Below are positions 1-10,554 of a stretch of 64,000 nt of DNA, one piece after another. How positions within the stretch are numbered: the stretch's first letter is position 1; each line of letters opens with the position of its first letter. The stretch covers positions 19,283,425-19,347,424 of the forward strand of contig CM063251.1 of NCBI GenBank assembly GCA_032158295.1, read 5' to 3'. Both the position numbers and the translations under genes were made by a program. This DNA is from Pycnopodia helianthoides. Lineage: Eukaryota > Echinodermata > Asteroidea > Forcipulatida > Asteriidae. The notes beneath the pieces are model-generated. The model was not told the DNA's origin. It did no database searches and worked only from the letters and a program-made list of their open reading frames with translations.

Positions 1-9
1 TTCTTGCAG

Positions 10-102
10 CTTGCAGCCCAGTTATGTGCTTAATGTACTGTGAACACGGCTTTTTGAAAAATGAAAATGGCTGTGATATCTGTCAGTGTGCTCCTGCTCC
101 AG
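10..102 (+). CDS. Exon: antistasin-like domain 1
   Basis: The acceptor AG ends at position 9 and the donor gtaatt starts at 103. The exon has six visible cysteines in the antistasin spacing: C-x-P-x-x-C-x3-C-x-x-G-F, then G-C-x-x-C-x-C. It is 93 nt long, starting with two bases of a split codon and ending with one. Confidence 0.8.
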
Positions 103-3100
103 GTAATTGTTTATTTTAAACCAAGCTTTTACCACTTTGGCCCAATTTCAAAAGCCTGTAAGCAGACATTTTCTGATTACAGAGTGGCCATTAGCAAAAT
201 TTCTGTTTCATAAACACTGATAGCCAAAAAGCAAAGCAAAAGGCATGCTAGCTTGTCGACGGTTCTTGTAATAAGCAGATGAGTTGGGCAACAATGCTAA
301 TTCATTGTGAACGCACGCATGTGCTTTCTAATCTTCTCGATTGTTATAAAATACACATTTGCTTATGAGCACAGCCACAATCATGGGTACCCTTTTAGTT
401 ACAAAGACACCAAGTAAACAACACATAAATATTGAGTAACTCTTTGCAGATCTTGTATTTGACAAACTCAAGAGTACTTTCTACTCTTCATTCACACAGC
501 GCTGGTTAGTTAATTTACAAACACCATTGAAATAACTGTTACATCACTGGTTTTCACAAGTGAAAATACTCAAATTTGAAAGTCTTGATCCACCATTTTT
601 TAAACTACTAGCCATCTTCTGATCTGCCACACCTGTTTTTCCTCTCTTTTTAAAGAATTGACATGCCCGATAGCCAGTGGAGGTGGTGTCTGTGCGGAGG
701 AATGTTCATCTGATAGCGAGTGTGGACTCGGAGGGATGTGTTGCTCGAACGGATGCGGCCATAGCTGTAAGCAAGGTAAGGAGAACTAGGGACATGTGTC
801 AATTTCAATTGGAGATGTCGTGATGCTAGGTGGCAGCAGACTTATGAGGTGAATTATCGTATTTCTGAGTATGCACACATTGTAGAGAACAATGGAATTA
901 CCAGGGTTCTGCCCAGGATTTCTTTAGTGGTGGAAAAAATGTTTCCCTGGAAACCATTGCGAGATGGATCTGTTACACAGAAGTACTCAAAATAAATGGC
1001 TTCGGATACAAATTTAAATGGTGAACACCCAATTTTACATTTCGTTGAAAACCTTTGAAAGGAAATTGCAAGTGTAATTTAAAAATGTGGAAACTGTGTG
1101 TGGTGGTCGGAAACAGAGAAAATTCTGCCAGTGGTGGTTGGGGAATCCTGAGTGCCGGCGGGTTTTCCGGCACCAACCACTGTGGGTAGAAACCTGCTGG
1201 AAAGTCTGCTTCCACATAGCGACCCCAAAAGTCCCCTGTTTCATCATTATGTGTTTCATACACAAAACAAAATTGAAACAAAATTTAAACGATCACAGAC
1301 TCAACAAAATTGGTATTGACCCATTGCACGCACAGTGCTTGCATGTCACACGAGGGTGACTGTGACAAGCTCACCATTTTAGGGAGTCAAACGGGTAAAG
1401 CTTGTAAATACTGTGGAGATTAACATTCATGCTAATCAGTATAACACACGGAGGCATTGACTCCCAAAATGGCACTTAACCAAAATTATTGTGATGATGA
1501 CGAATTGGATGGAGAATTGGGTCGAAGAGCTGGCTTTTGCAAAACTATGGGCAGCCGTCACTGCTAAGAAAGTAATTTACATTTAATACAAATGTTACAA
1601 CATTACCTCTATTATTGATATAAAGTCAACTGCGCTCTTTTGAGTTTGTGGTACTGAAAAGGACCGGTGAGCCCACTCGTTCTTTTCGGAACCACAATCA
1701 CTCAAAAAGGGAGGTCTAACAACATGGCGTCAGCGCAAATTTGTCATGTTATTGTCTTTCAACCATGCAAATCTTCAAATCTTATTTTAAGCATTTTATG
1801 TTGACACTGGGTCAGAAATGTTTGTCATGACTTTTTAAAATGCTGTATTTTCCTTCAAGGTTGTGCCCCTGTGGTATGTCGCATGCATTGTCCTTACGGC
1901 TGGGATACAGACGAGCAAGGATGTCAGATTTGCCAGTGCAAACAACCAGGTAAGTAGAGCTAGTGATCCTCTTGGTAGATTCTTGAAACCACTCTCAGCT
2001 TTTTCTTGCAGTCCATTCTGGACTCCTTTGGGGTTTGCAGTTACACTTTGGCCCTTTTCGAATTCACGGCTTCGGCTCCAAAATCGGCTCAGGCTAGCTA
2101 GGCTCCCTCAATTATTTTAACTTTCGCATGCTTTGCGGTCAGGGTTTCAGACAAGAAAACTAGGCCTAAAGCCCAATCTGGAGCCGAAGCCGTGGATTCG
2201 AAAAGGGCCTATGAATGCTGCAGTTGAAGTACATGAATTCAACTAATAATAGTATTGTAGCATGCAGCATCAGATTAAACCAGTGTTCACAAAGGTGAAA
2301 GGCAGGAAAGAAAGCACTTGGCCGAATACCTCAAGATATAGCCTAAGGCCATGTCTGAATTTTCAGCTACAGATACGGCTGCGGCTGTTGCTATGGGTGT
2401 TGCTATAGGCCTTCTGTGCTTCAACGCATAAGCTGTGACGATCAAGCCGCAGCCGCTACTTCGGACATGGACTTACCTTTTTATATCTGTTGTTTCTAAT
2501 GGTTTCTCTGTATCCAAAATTAGTGTACTCACTTATTGTGACTTGAGCATGTGGCTTGAGCGAGACATTTTTTAACTTCATCTTGAAATTGTCGTTTCAG
2601 AGCTTCAGTGTCCAGCTCCCCAGGAAGGGGTGTTTGGAATATGTGTTGAGACCTGCACACCAGAAACACAGTGTGGGCCTGGGCAGAAGTGTTGCTCCAA
2701 TGGGTGTGGACACCAGTGCACGCCAGGTATATGGTGCCCTAAAGACGTACTGTAAAAAGCATTATGCTTATTCGTGAAGTAGTAGGAAAGTTATATTTTG
2801 CCTTTTAGAAGTTTCATTTAAAACTTATACATATTCATGACATAAAAGATTACAGAATTGTTTCCTAAAGACCTATTTATTGTATAAAGCATCCTGCATA
2901 TTCATGAAGTAGTAGGCAAGTTGTATTTTGCCTTTAGGAGTTTCGATAAAGATGCATACATATTCATGAAGAAAGAATTTACATCATTGATTCCTGAAGA
3001 CATCCTGTAAAGCATCCTGCATATTCATGAAGTAGTAGGCAAGTTGTATTTTGCCCTTTAGAAGTTTCAATAAAGATGCATACATATTCATGAAGCTTAT

Positions 3101-6100
3101 GAGGTGCTACATAAAAGGTCTCATAATTCAAAAAATTCAAAAACCTGTCTTGAAAAATAATAAGCGCTATGAGACACCTGTAGATAAAGTGCTATATAAG
3201 AACTAGTTATTATTATTAACCCACACACTGGTTGTTTTCTTACTTGCTTCATCATGCAAAACTTCAAATCTTACTTTAAGATATTATGTAACACCTAATC
3301 CGTATAAATGAGGTGGTTATTACAAATGTGATGCGATCAAGCTAAATGAGTCGTTTGTCTGTAAATGCATTATTGAATAACAGGCCAAAATAGGTCGACA
3401 TTTCTATACATCTTATGGTGTTTCGACTTCCAAAACTTTTGAACCAAAGGTGGTATCAACAAAGGGTTTTCATATCCTTAAAGCTGAGATTGTACTTCTA
3501 TTAAATAGATAAAAAAAACCTAAAAATTACAAGGGTCGACAAAAGACTCATTTAGCTTGATCGCATCACAAATATAAGTGATATATGTCTCTATTTTACA
3601 GGTAACAGTAATCCCCAATGAGTAATAGATTCAATGGGCTTTTCTTCCACAAACAATTTTTTGAATTTCAACTCAAAACAACTAATCATACAATATTTCC
3701 CGAATTCATATTTCCTAAATTTATCGACTGTGTTTTTGTTCATATCTCCTTCTGTAGCCTGCCCTCCACTTGCATGTCCGTATACCCCGTGCCGCTATGG
3801 CCGCTCTACTGATGTGAATGGATGTGAAACATGTGACTGCAGCAGCCCACCTGGTAAGTGGTTATCCCTGCACCCCCCTTCCCTAATCTGAACCCCTTGG
3901 CATCTTCTTCTATTGTCCCTTTTCTTAAAAATGTCCTCTGTTGGTTTGTATTGTTCCCATTGATTGAGTACTCTGTAAGGTGGTTGGTTGGTTGGTTGGT
4001 AAGAGCGTATTCTTTCACACTCTCTAATTCCTTGTTTAGGACACAAACAAAGACATCACCAATGCGCTGTATTTATGTACCGCGTGAGGACGTTTCCAAA
4101 CTGCAATCATGGGTATTGCATACAGAATACGACACATTTTGTCGACCCCCCGAACAACCAGTTGGAAAATGCCCTCACGTTGTCAAGAATACCCCGCATG
4201 AGTAACTGCATCATCTGAACATCTGCCACCGATTTCACGAAACTCTATGCGCGACTGCGCAAGTACACTTCCGCAACATTTATTGCGTAAGTTGTGCCCC
4301 ACTTACGCAAGAAATCTTGCACAAAGTTTTGTGAAATCTGCTGCTGGCATCCCACTTAGAAGGCGTGTGAATAATGCCAGATACCGACCTTTAGAATCTA
4401 CTGGTTCCTGCAAGATTGACCTTTGACATTGAATGCCATACTACTGTGTGTGTGTGTGTGTGTGTGTTAAACGCTTGAATCGAAGACCTCCTATTGTTCC
4501 TCTTTTGTTTGTACTTAAACTTTTTGGCAACAGTTCCCATTGGTATTGTACACCAAGGAATTTAATAATAATGGCCATTTGTAACGTGCCATATCTGTCA
4601 ACTTGACACTCCTGGTGCAGGTTATGAGAAAATGATGTTGTAGCTACAGTACAGTCTTTGCATAAAATAAAAAAGATGCAATTTAAAGTTACCCAAACAG
4701 AGTTAAGCGTTAACAAAAAAGAAAAGTTTTTAGTTCTGATTTGAAGTTGGTGAGGGAGCTTTCCTGCCGAAGGCTAGGAGGGATCGAGTTCCAAAGGTAT
4801 GGCCCTGAAACAGAAAAGGATCGGTGTCCCCGGAACTTGCGGACATGACATAGTTGTTCTCATTTTGTTTTGCAGAGCAATGTAAACCAGTCCGATGCAG
4901 GAAAATCTGTCGCTATGGCTTTCAGATGGAGAACGGTTGCGAGGTGTGCAAGTGTAAACGACCATCCAGAGGTAGGAATTTTCAAACAAGATTGTCTCGT
5001 TTATTAAAATAAGCCGAGTATAACTTGTTTTCACTCCTTGTTTTTGGTAGTTTGAGTTTTCACACAAGGCTTTCACTACAGAATGATCCAAAAGAACAAT
5101 TCAATTAAAAATCCTCTCATTAGACTTTTACACACAATGCTTGTTAAACAACGGAGACCCTAGTTTGATCTGAGAAAGAAATGATTTTGTCTCGTGAAAA
5201 TGATTTATGGTGCAGTAACATTTTTGAGCTTCAAGACCCTTTGTCTAGTGGAGATTTTCTTGAGGTTCAAACCCTGTCAAGGTGTGTTTTGGCTCCCAAG
5301 ATTGAAGATTTTGTAAAAAATTAACGAATCACTTTAATTTGAAAACAAACAAACTGTTTTACCCTTTTTCAATTCTAGAGCTTTGTAAGCCTGTGAGGTG
5401 CAGGATGTATTGCACGTACGGATTCGCTGAAAATGAGAACGGCTGTGAGGTCTGTCATTGTAACCCACCCCCTGGTAAGCCAACAGCAGGAAAATGCTGT
5501 TAAACGAAATGTTTATTTAAATATTTGTATGTTTACCTTTAAAACAAAAGGGATCTTATTTTCAGTGTTGACTACTAAATGGACCTTATGCATTGATGTC
5601 ATGTCACCATCTTAGAGGTGAAATGATGATAAAACAACAGAAACACGAATCTAAATATGCGCGTAGCGCCTAGGATTGGCCAATGAGCAACCTTCTTTTG
5701 ACCCTGAGCCGAGGGCGCCCTACTCAAATGATGTCATATGCATAAGGTGGATACTAAATGAAGATATAATTGTTACTCTTTTACATATTCTCAGATGTAG
5801 AGTGCAGAGATGGAAAGATCTACCAGGAGTGTGGCACAGCTTGTCCTATGACCTGTGAGAATGTCCGTAGCGATGAACTGATTGGTTGTCCAGCCATATG
5901 CATTCAGGGCTGCTTCTGTCCACCGGGGTCTGTGCTGGATTCTGATGGGATGTGCGTCAAACAACGACAGTGTGGTTGCCTGTATGACGCTGATGGCAAT
6001 GGGCAGAATGAGTACTATCAGGTGAGGAGACGAGGAATTGCATTTAGTATTAGGCTGGTAAGGGTTTGGGTTTGGGAGGAATGGATTTGGTTTTTATTTT

Positions 6101-7242
6101 TGGGGGGTGGGTTTGGGTTATTTTGGGGATTGAGTAGGGTTTGGGTGGGTTTGGTAGGGTTGGGTTTGGTTTGATGGGAATGGGTTTCAATTTTGTTAGG
6201 TTGGATGGGGTTATGTACGGTTGGGTTGTGTCTGGATGGGTTTGGTTAGATGGGTTTTGGTGGGAATGGATTTGGTTACTAGAATGGGTGGGATTGGGCT
6301 AGGTTGGGTTGTGTTGGGCTGGGAATGTATTTCATTTATTAGACTGGGTTTGCATGGGTTTGGATGGATGGTTGGGTTGGGTAGGGTTGGATTTGGATGG
6401 GTTGGGTTAGGTGGGAACGGATTTGGTTACTAGATTTTGTGTATTAGGGTTGGGTTTGGATTGGTTGAGTTGTGTGTGGGTTGGTTTGGTTTTGATGGGA
6501 ATGGATTTGGTTACTAGATTGGGTGGGATTGGGCTAGGTTGGGTTGTGTTGGGCTGGGAATGTATTTCATTTATTAGACTGGGTTTGGGTTTGGATGGAT
6601 GGGTTGGGTAGGGTTGGATTTGGATGGTTTGGGTTGGGTTGGGTTTGGTGGGAACGGATTTGATTACTAGATTTTGTGTATTTGGGTTGGGTTTGGATGG
6701 GTCGGGTTGTGTGTGGGTTGCTTTGGTTTTGATGGGAATGGATTTGGTTACTAGATTGGTAGGGTTTGGGGTGGGTTGGGTTAGGTTTGGTGGGAACGGA
6801 TTTGATTACTAGATTTTGTGTATTTGGGTTGGGTTTGGATGGGTCGGGTTGTGTGTGGGTTGCTTTGGTTTTGATGGGAATGGATTTGGTTACTAGATTG
6901 GGTGGGTTTGGGGTGGGTTGGGTTAGGTTTAGGGTAACTTAATTTCTGCTTTGCTCAAATTTGGTTGTGTTAGGCTTGAAATGCAGCAGACTGACCATAC
7001 AATATGATGTTTGTTTTCTTGCTTGCAATTTGGGTGATCCCGTGATTGCTTCCAACACTAATAAGATCAATTTCTTTTGTTTCAAACAGCTTGGTGACTC
7101 TTTTGAGATCGGAGTCGGCCACAAAGACCGGTGCCAGTGTCTTCGCGACGGAGCAGTGAGGTGCACACGTGAAAAAGCGTGTTCAACACAAACAGTGAAT
7201 AATGGAGAAATTAATGTTGAAAAGAAAAAAAAGGAAAGATAA
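10..7242 (+). CDS. Secreted antistasin/WAP/TIL multidomain protein, 3' part of gene
   Basis: I read nine exons: 10-102, 656-775, 1860-1949, 2601-2726, 3758-3853, 4876-4971, 5379-5474, 5795-6021 and 7090-7242. All have AG acceptors and GT donors, and every junction up to the TIL exon is phase 1. Joined, they give a 364-residue C-terminal part ending in a stop; the 5' part, including any signal peptide, lies outside the window. Domain order is antistasin, WAP, antistasin, WAP, antistasin x3, TIL, then a short TIL-associated segment. Antistasin and WAP domains are known as serine-protease inhibitor folds, and TIL domains occur in inhibitors and in zonadhesin or von Willebrand-type proteins. The dense paired cysteines imply an extracellular protein. 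A protease-inhibitor role is inferred from families and no target is predicted. A C-terminal part of a larger mucin-like or zonadhesin-like protein is also possible. Confidence 0.85.
369..560 (+). mobile_element. MITE family A, copy 1 (3' end missing)
   Basis: It starts with the terminal sequence GCACAGCCACAATCATGGG seen at both ends of the complete copies at 7366-7619 and 33565-33812. It shares the same interior (tctttgcagatcttg, cacacagcgctggtta) but lacks the right terminus. It is intronic. Confidence 0.75.
656..775 (+). CDS. Exon: WAP four-disulfide core domain 1
   Basis: The acceptor follows a tttttaaag tract and the donor is gtaagg at 776. The translation has the eight-cysteine WAP pattern: CP, C, C, C, adjacent CC, then SNGCGHSC. 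The 120-nt exon is phase 1 at both ends. Confidence 0.87.
902..1196 (+). mobile_element. MITE family B, copy 1
   Basis: It is bounded by cagggttctgccca on the left and a matching inverted end (tgggtagaaacctg) on the right. A second copy lies at 29200-29623 in inverse orientation. The open frames across it come from the repeat and show no gene-like protein. Confidence 0.75.
1860..1949 (+). CDS. Exon: antistasin-like domain 2
   Basis: The exon lies between ccttcaag and gtaagtag. It encodes C-A-P-V-V-C-R-M-H-C-P-Y-G-W followed by G-C-x-x-C-x-C. It is 90 nt long and phase 1 at both ends. Confidence 0.85.
2050..2209 (+). mobile_element. Short inverted-repeat element (~160 bp)
   Basis: The left end ggcccttttcgaattcacgg is mirrored on the right (ccgtggattcgaaaagggcc). 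The ~30-bp terminal inverted repeats include a CGGCTTCGGCTCC segment. Only one copy is seen in this window. It is intronic. Confidence 0.7.
2348..2471 (+). mobile_element. MITE family C (GGCCGTGTCCGAATT-type ends), copy 1
   Basis: A ~125-bp unit has ends related to ggccgtgtccgaatt and an interior of GGCTACGGCT-like triplets plus gttgctatgggtgttgct. Related copies lie at 13015, 44275 and 48345. Confidence 0.7.
2601..2726 (+). CDS. Exon: WAP four-disulfide core domain 2
   Basis: The acceptor is gtcgtttcag and the donor gtatat. The domain has eight cysteines with the KCCSNGCGHQC core, nearly identical in its second half to the first WAP exon. That fits domain duplication by exon shuffling. It is 126 nt long and phase 1 at both ends. 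Confidence 0.87.
2757..3110 (+). repeat. Three degenerate ~125-bp tandem copies
   Basis: The core catattcatgaagtagtagg followed by aagttgtattttgcc recurs at about 2770, 2900 and 3022, each followed by agtttc(a)ataaagatgcatac. It is intronic and has no coding potential. Confidence 0.75.
3758..3853 (+). CDS. Exon: antistasin-like domain 3
   Basis: The acceptor is tctgtag and the donor gtaagtgg. It encodes C-P-P-L-A-C, C-R-Y-G-R and N-G-C-E-T-C-D-C. One extra residue separates the second and third cysteines compared with its neighbours. It is 96 nt long. Confidence 0.85.
4445..4467 (+). repeat. (TG)n microsatellite
   Basis: About eleven uninterrupted TG dinucleotides lie in the intron before the fourth antistasin exon. 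Confidence 0.9.
4557..4836 (+). repeat. Dispersed repeat family D, copy 1
   Basis: About 280 bp is closely similar to 9202-9490 in the same orientation, from ggaatttaataataatggcc to aggatcggtgtcccc. No inverted ends are visible. It may be a LINE 3' end or a Helitron-like fragment; the class is unknown. Confidence 0.7.
4876..4971 (+). CDS. Exon: antistasin-like domain 4
   Basis: The acceptor is ttttgcag and the donor gtagga. It encodes C-K-P-V-R-C-R-K-I-C-R-Y-G-F, then N-G-C-E-V-C-K-C. The exon is 96 nt and lies about 40 bp after a dispersed repeat (4557-4836). Confidence 0.87.
5379..5474 (+). CDS. Exon: antistasin-like domain 5
   Basis: The acceptor is aattctag and the donor gtaagcc. It encodes C-K-P-V-R-C-R-M-Y-C-T-Y-G-F, then N-G-C-E-V-C-H-C. 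It is 96 nt long and very close to domain 4, suggesting tandem exon duplication. Confidence 0.87.
5582..5728 (+). repeat. Dispersed repeat family E, copy 1
   Basis: It shares the order gaccttatgcattgatgtca, ccatcttaga, gccaatgag, cttcttttgacc and gagggcgccctactc with 44118-44260. It is about 147 bp and lies in the intron before the TIL exon. Confidence 0.7.
5795..6021 (+). CDS. Exon: TIL (trypsin-inhibitor-like cysteine-rich) domain
   Basis: The acceptor is attctcag and the donor gtgagg. The exon encodes a domain starting ECRDGKIYQECGTACP. Its cysteine run is the TIL type, with CIQGCFCPPG and CVKQRQCGC near the end. It enters in phase 1 but leaves in phase 0, so it is the only asymmetric exon in the array. 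Confidence 0.87.
6050..6945 (+). repeat. G-rich minisatellite with higher-order structure
   Basis: About 0.9 kb is built from TTGGGTTGGGTTTGGATGGG-like words on the + strand, almost free of C. A longer unit containing gaatggatttggttactag recurs at about 6265, 6508, 6739 and 6876, so a ~240-bp higher-order unit and a ~137-bp derivative are visible. Open frames here come from low complexity. It fills the last intron of the antistasin/WAP/TIL gene. Many GGG runs suggest G-quadruplex potential on the non-template strand. Confidence 0.9.
7090..7242 (+). CDS. Terminal exon: TIL-associated/VWC-like tail and stop
   Basis: The acceptor is gtttcaaacag. The phase-0 exon continues with GDSFEIG, DRCQCLRDGAVRCTREKAC, which resembles the TILa or VWC-like segment that follows TIL domains. 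It ends in a lysine/glutamate-rich tail and a TAA stop. The segment is short, so the domain is partial. Confidence 0.75.
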   Translation, partial: LGDSFEIGVGHKDRCQCLRDGAVRCTREKACSTQTVNNGEINVEKKKKER

Positions 7243-8275
7243 TTCTTAATAGCAGCAAACAAAACGTCCAAACAACTCAACTAGACGGTTTCTAAAAAGA
7301 GATTAAAAGAAGATTACATGGCAGCTAGAAGTATAGATTTAGGTTTACAAAGTGTGTTTGCATAGGTGCACAGCCACAATCATGGGTACACTTTTTGTTA
7401 CAAAGACACCAAATGAACAACACATAAAATAAGTATTGAGTAACTCTTTGCAGATCTTGTAGTCGACAAAACTACTTTCTACTCTTCATTCACACAGCGC
7501 TGGTTAATTAATGTACAAACAACATCCATTGAAATAACTGTTACAAAACTGGTTTTCAAACTGTTGTTCATAACAGGGACACGAAAAACAAATGTGTACC
7601 CATGATTGTGGATGTGCACATAGGGACTGATGTGCTGTGTTAAAAAAACACATTTGTTCGGCATTGCTTACATGTACGAATGACTCTTTATATTGTTTTT
7701 CCACTTGGTTTTTTGTTAGTGTGCAAATCTCTTATATGTGTTCTTAATTACATCCCTTGTAAACCACCCTAGTTCTGTTTCACAATTATAATACAGGATT
7801 CTTATATATTGCACATATCCTAGTAGCTAGATCAACATGCTTTAGAACATTATCCCCAGTTTAAAAAAAAAATATCACACCCTAACACTTGCACAGCATT
7901 CAGATTCACCATATTAAGAAATATTGCAATTGGATTTTGGAAAAAGATTTTAAAAAGGAATCAACGTCTGTTTTATTTTGATTGGGTTTTCATTTGTTCA
8001 GCTGAGATTTGTTTATGAATTTGTTTTAAACTTGGCTGCCTACTTAAAATGAGCTACTACTGCATTATAATGAAAATTCCAGAAGATGAAATTTCTACCA
8101 ATACTTTGTATCATTCTGAAATGTTGTTTTACTCATTTCGTTCACTGGAATATATAATGAAGTATAGTTTTCCCCTGCTATTTTTTATCCCGTAGTGTGT
8201 TTTTACATGTTTATAATAAAATACATTGTCTATTGATTTAAATTTGTGGAATAAAGAGATTTTTGCAGATGAATT
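7243..8275 (+). other. Probable 3' UTR with two poly(A) signals
   Basis: AT-rich non-coding sequence follows the stop. AATAAA hexamers occur at 8215-8220 and 8250-8255. The interval carries a complete inverted-repeat element at 7366-7619, so the element is probably transcribed as UTR. The exact cleavage site cannot be fixed from sequence. Confidence 0.5.
7366..7619 (+). mobile_element. MITE family A, copy 2 (complete)
   Basis: The 254-bp element has inverted ends of about 28 bp with few mismatches, left GTGCACAGCCACAATCATGG and right its complement. The interior matches copies at 369 and 33565 (the latter inverted). TGCA sits at both tips and may be a 4-bp target duplication or part of the inverted repeat. 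There is no coding capacity, so it is non-autonomous. Confidence 0.82.
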
Positions 8276-8396
8276 TTAATTGTTTACTGAAGAGTTGTGG
8301 GTTTTTATTTGCTTCAGTTGTTCTGAAAAAAAGTCAAAGTTGAGGCTTTAGATGCCACGTAGGGTTCATTTTAAGAATGAATAATATGAATGGATC

Positions 8397-8700
8397 TTAA
8401 AGGCAAAGTATACCTTTGGTTCGAATGTTTTAATCCTATATAAATGTAGATATATACAATGAAACTAACCTGTGAAAATATAATTTCAAAAGGTGGTAGC
8501 GTTTTTGAGATATTGCCGAAAATCCGGAGCGGTTATGTCCACGCAGGAAGAATAATCCGAAATTGGAATACACAATCTGAGAAACGTGACAGAAACGCTT
8601 CTCAGATTCAATTTTTTGTTCTGATAAAAACTGATATATTTTTCCATAACCACATTACTTCGAAGTAAAATGATTCTCAAAATGCTTTTTACTATCGCAT
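8397..8700 (+). mobile_element. TTAA-flanked MITE family F, copy 1 (3' degenerate)
   Basis: It begins TTAAAGGCAAAGTATACC and matches 49461-49811 through tttggtt, taatcctatataaatgtaga, ggtggtagcg, atccggagcggttatgtc and cacaatctgagaaac. The right terminus is not recognisable, so the end is approximate. Confidence 0.72.
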
Positions 8701-9201
8701 GCTGCTGTACTTCTAACCAAGTAGGTTTTTGTTGCCATTATTGCAAGAGTGATTACCAAGCGTGTAGACCTCCATTTAACTGGAACCATAATTGGAACTG
8801 GTCTTTCAAGAACTGCGTTGGTTCTTTCATTGCTTCTTGAATCCTATGATTGATGAAACACCTATCAAAGCCTAAGTTGTTCCAAGTAGTTCTGAAGGTT
8901 GTTCGGGGAAAATAGTGGGGGAAAATGTGGGAAAAGCAAAAATACCAAAATAGGAAAGAGAAAGCAAAGAAATACTTTTTACCCGGTGTTAGAAATATGG
9001 GCAAAGCAAAAAGACCAAAACAGGACAGAGAAAGCAAAACATACTTTTTACCCGGTATTAGAAATTTGCTCTTATGTTTTTATCTGTGTAAAATGTCAGG
9101 TAAATCTGCCCTCTTAATTAAAGAGTTCCCGTACGCTTACGACTCAAACACTGGAAACAATGCTACCCTAGAAATGTCCAAGGAAAAAATACTACCCACA
9201 G

Positions 9202-9490
9202 AGGAATTTAATAATAATGGCCATTTGAAAGGCGCCATATCTGTCAACTTGACACTCCAGTCGCAGGTTATGAGAAAATGATGTTGTAACTACAGTACAG
9301 TCTTGGTATAAATCAAAAAGATGCAAATTAGTGTTATCCAAACATAGTTATTAAACGTTGACAAAATGAAAAGTTTTTAATTGTGGTTTGAAGTTGGTGA
9401 GGGAGCTTTCCTGCCGAAGGCAATGACTAAGAGGGAGCGGACTCCAAAAGTATGGCCCTGAAACAGAAAAGGATCGGTGTCCCCAGGAAC
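9202..9490 (+). repeat. Dispersed repeat family D, copy 2
   Basis: This is the second copy of the 4557-4836 repeat, with small indels. Both share gttggtgagggagctttcct and tatggccctgaaacagaaaa. It is intergenic. Confidence 0.7.
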
Positions 9491-10554
9491 ATTGTCAAGC
9501 TAATGTCAATGCCACGAATCCTGCGGGAGTTGGTAGGCTACTTGTTCTACTGTCAGCAACATCAACTTATACGTTAACGTCACTAGCTAGTGATTAGCTA
9601 GTCAAGGCGCACGCGGACCACCCCCCACCCCGATATTACGCACGAAAAAAGAACAGCGCAAACGGCAAAGCGCCTTTACCAACTCGTTTTGTCGTATTTA
9701 TATATTCATGATCATGAAATATTTGTATATGCAATTTCTTTTAACCAATCACCGTCAGCTGAATATTAGACTCTTCTATTTTTAGATGGGTAATACTGTG
9801 TTGCAAATAGGCCTATATTTATTTGAAGTTGACAATGGAAAATGACCAGTACAATTAAATTAAATACATCCCATGAACGGTTGCTTTGTTTCCAACAAAT
9901 GTTACACTATTTTTGAATATTGTTTAACATTGTTAAAAACTGTGGCTCTCTGTTCTTGTTTTGTAGCTATGGCTTCCCATAGTTTTCCTAACTTGGTTGT
10001 CAAAAACTTGGGTTGTGACGTTGCAATAGAAATGTCTATTCACAGCTGACCACAAAACAACCTCGGCCTCACAGCTATTATCTCATTGCGCACAGAAACC
10101 GCTGATGTAATGCTCACCGAGATTGCATAAGAAATTACACACTGATGGCTGGTCGGCCTTCCATTGCCTCACACCCGAGTGGCTTCATTGAATGATAGCC
10201 CGATGTATTGACAAATGGATTCAGAGAATGGTTAATTGCCATTCAAACAAGATCTTTGTCAAAACGATCAATGTAATGAAAACTGGATGAAGAACAAATT
10301 TACTTCACACAGTAGAGTGTTCCCACAGCTTCTAAGAGGGCGCTATATCAGATTTAAGGTCGTTTGACAAGAGCACTCCCGAATCTTTTGTTTACCTCCA
10401 TGTTCAGATAAATAATGACCGTTCAGTGAGTAAACATAATTCAATGAAGCCCATCATGCGAAGAACAACACATTTCTCGGAGCTAAAATCTATACAGCCA
10501 TAACCGAGACCAGTGAGAAAGTGCATATAAATCTTCTTGTAAATTGCAACAGTT

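Larger units (their letters stand above)
8276..10554. other. Intergenic stretch without a supported gene
   Basis: Besides the MITE at 8397 and the repeat at 9202 it holds a two-copy ~75-bp tandem duplication at about 8924-9070 (agcaaaaataccaaaatagg, then tttttacccggt). The remaining sequence has only short shadow ORFs and no recognisable protein, RNA or regulatory element. Confidence 0.6.

Noticed and set aside
4441..5091. Minus-strand frames across 4441-4716 and 4774-5091
   Set aside because: They cover a TG microsatellite, a dispersed repeat and the antisense of an antistasin exon, so they are shadows.
6221..6812. Glycine/leucine/tryptophan-rich frames in the TIL intron
   Set aside because: They are low-complexity translations of the G-rich minisatellite; the flanking exons join without them.
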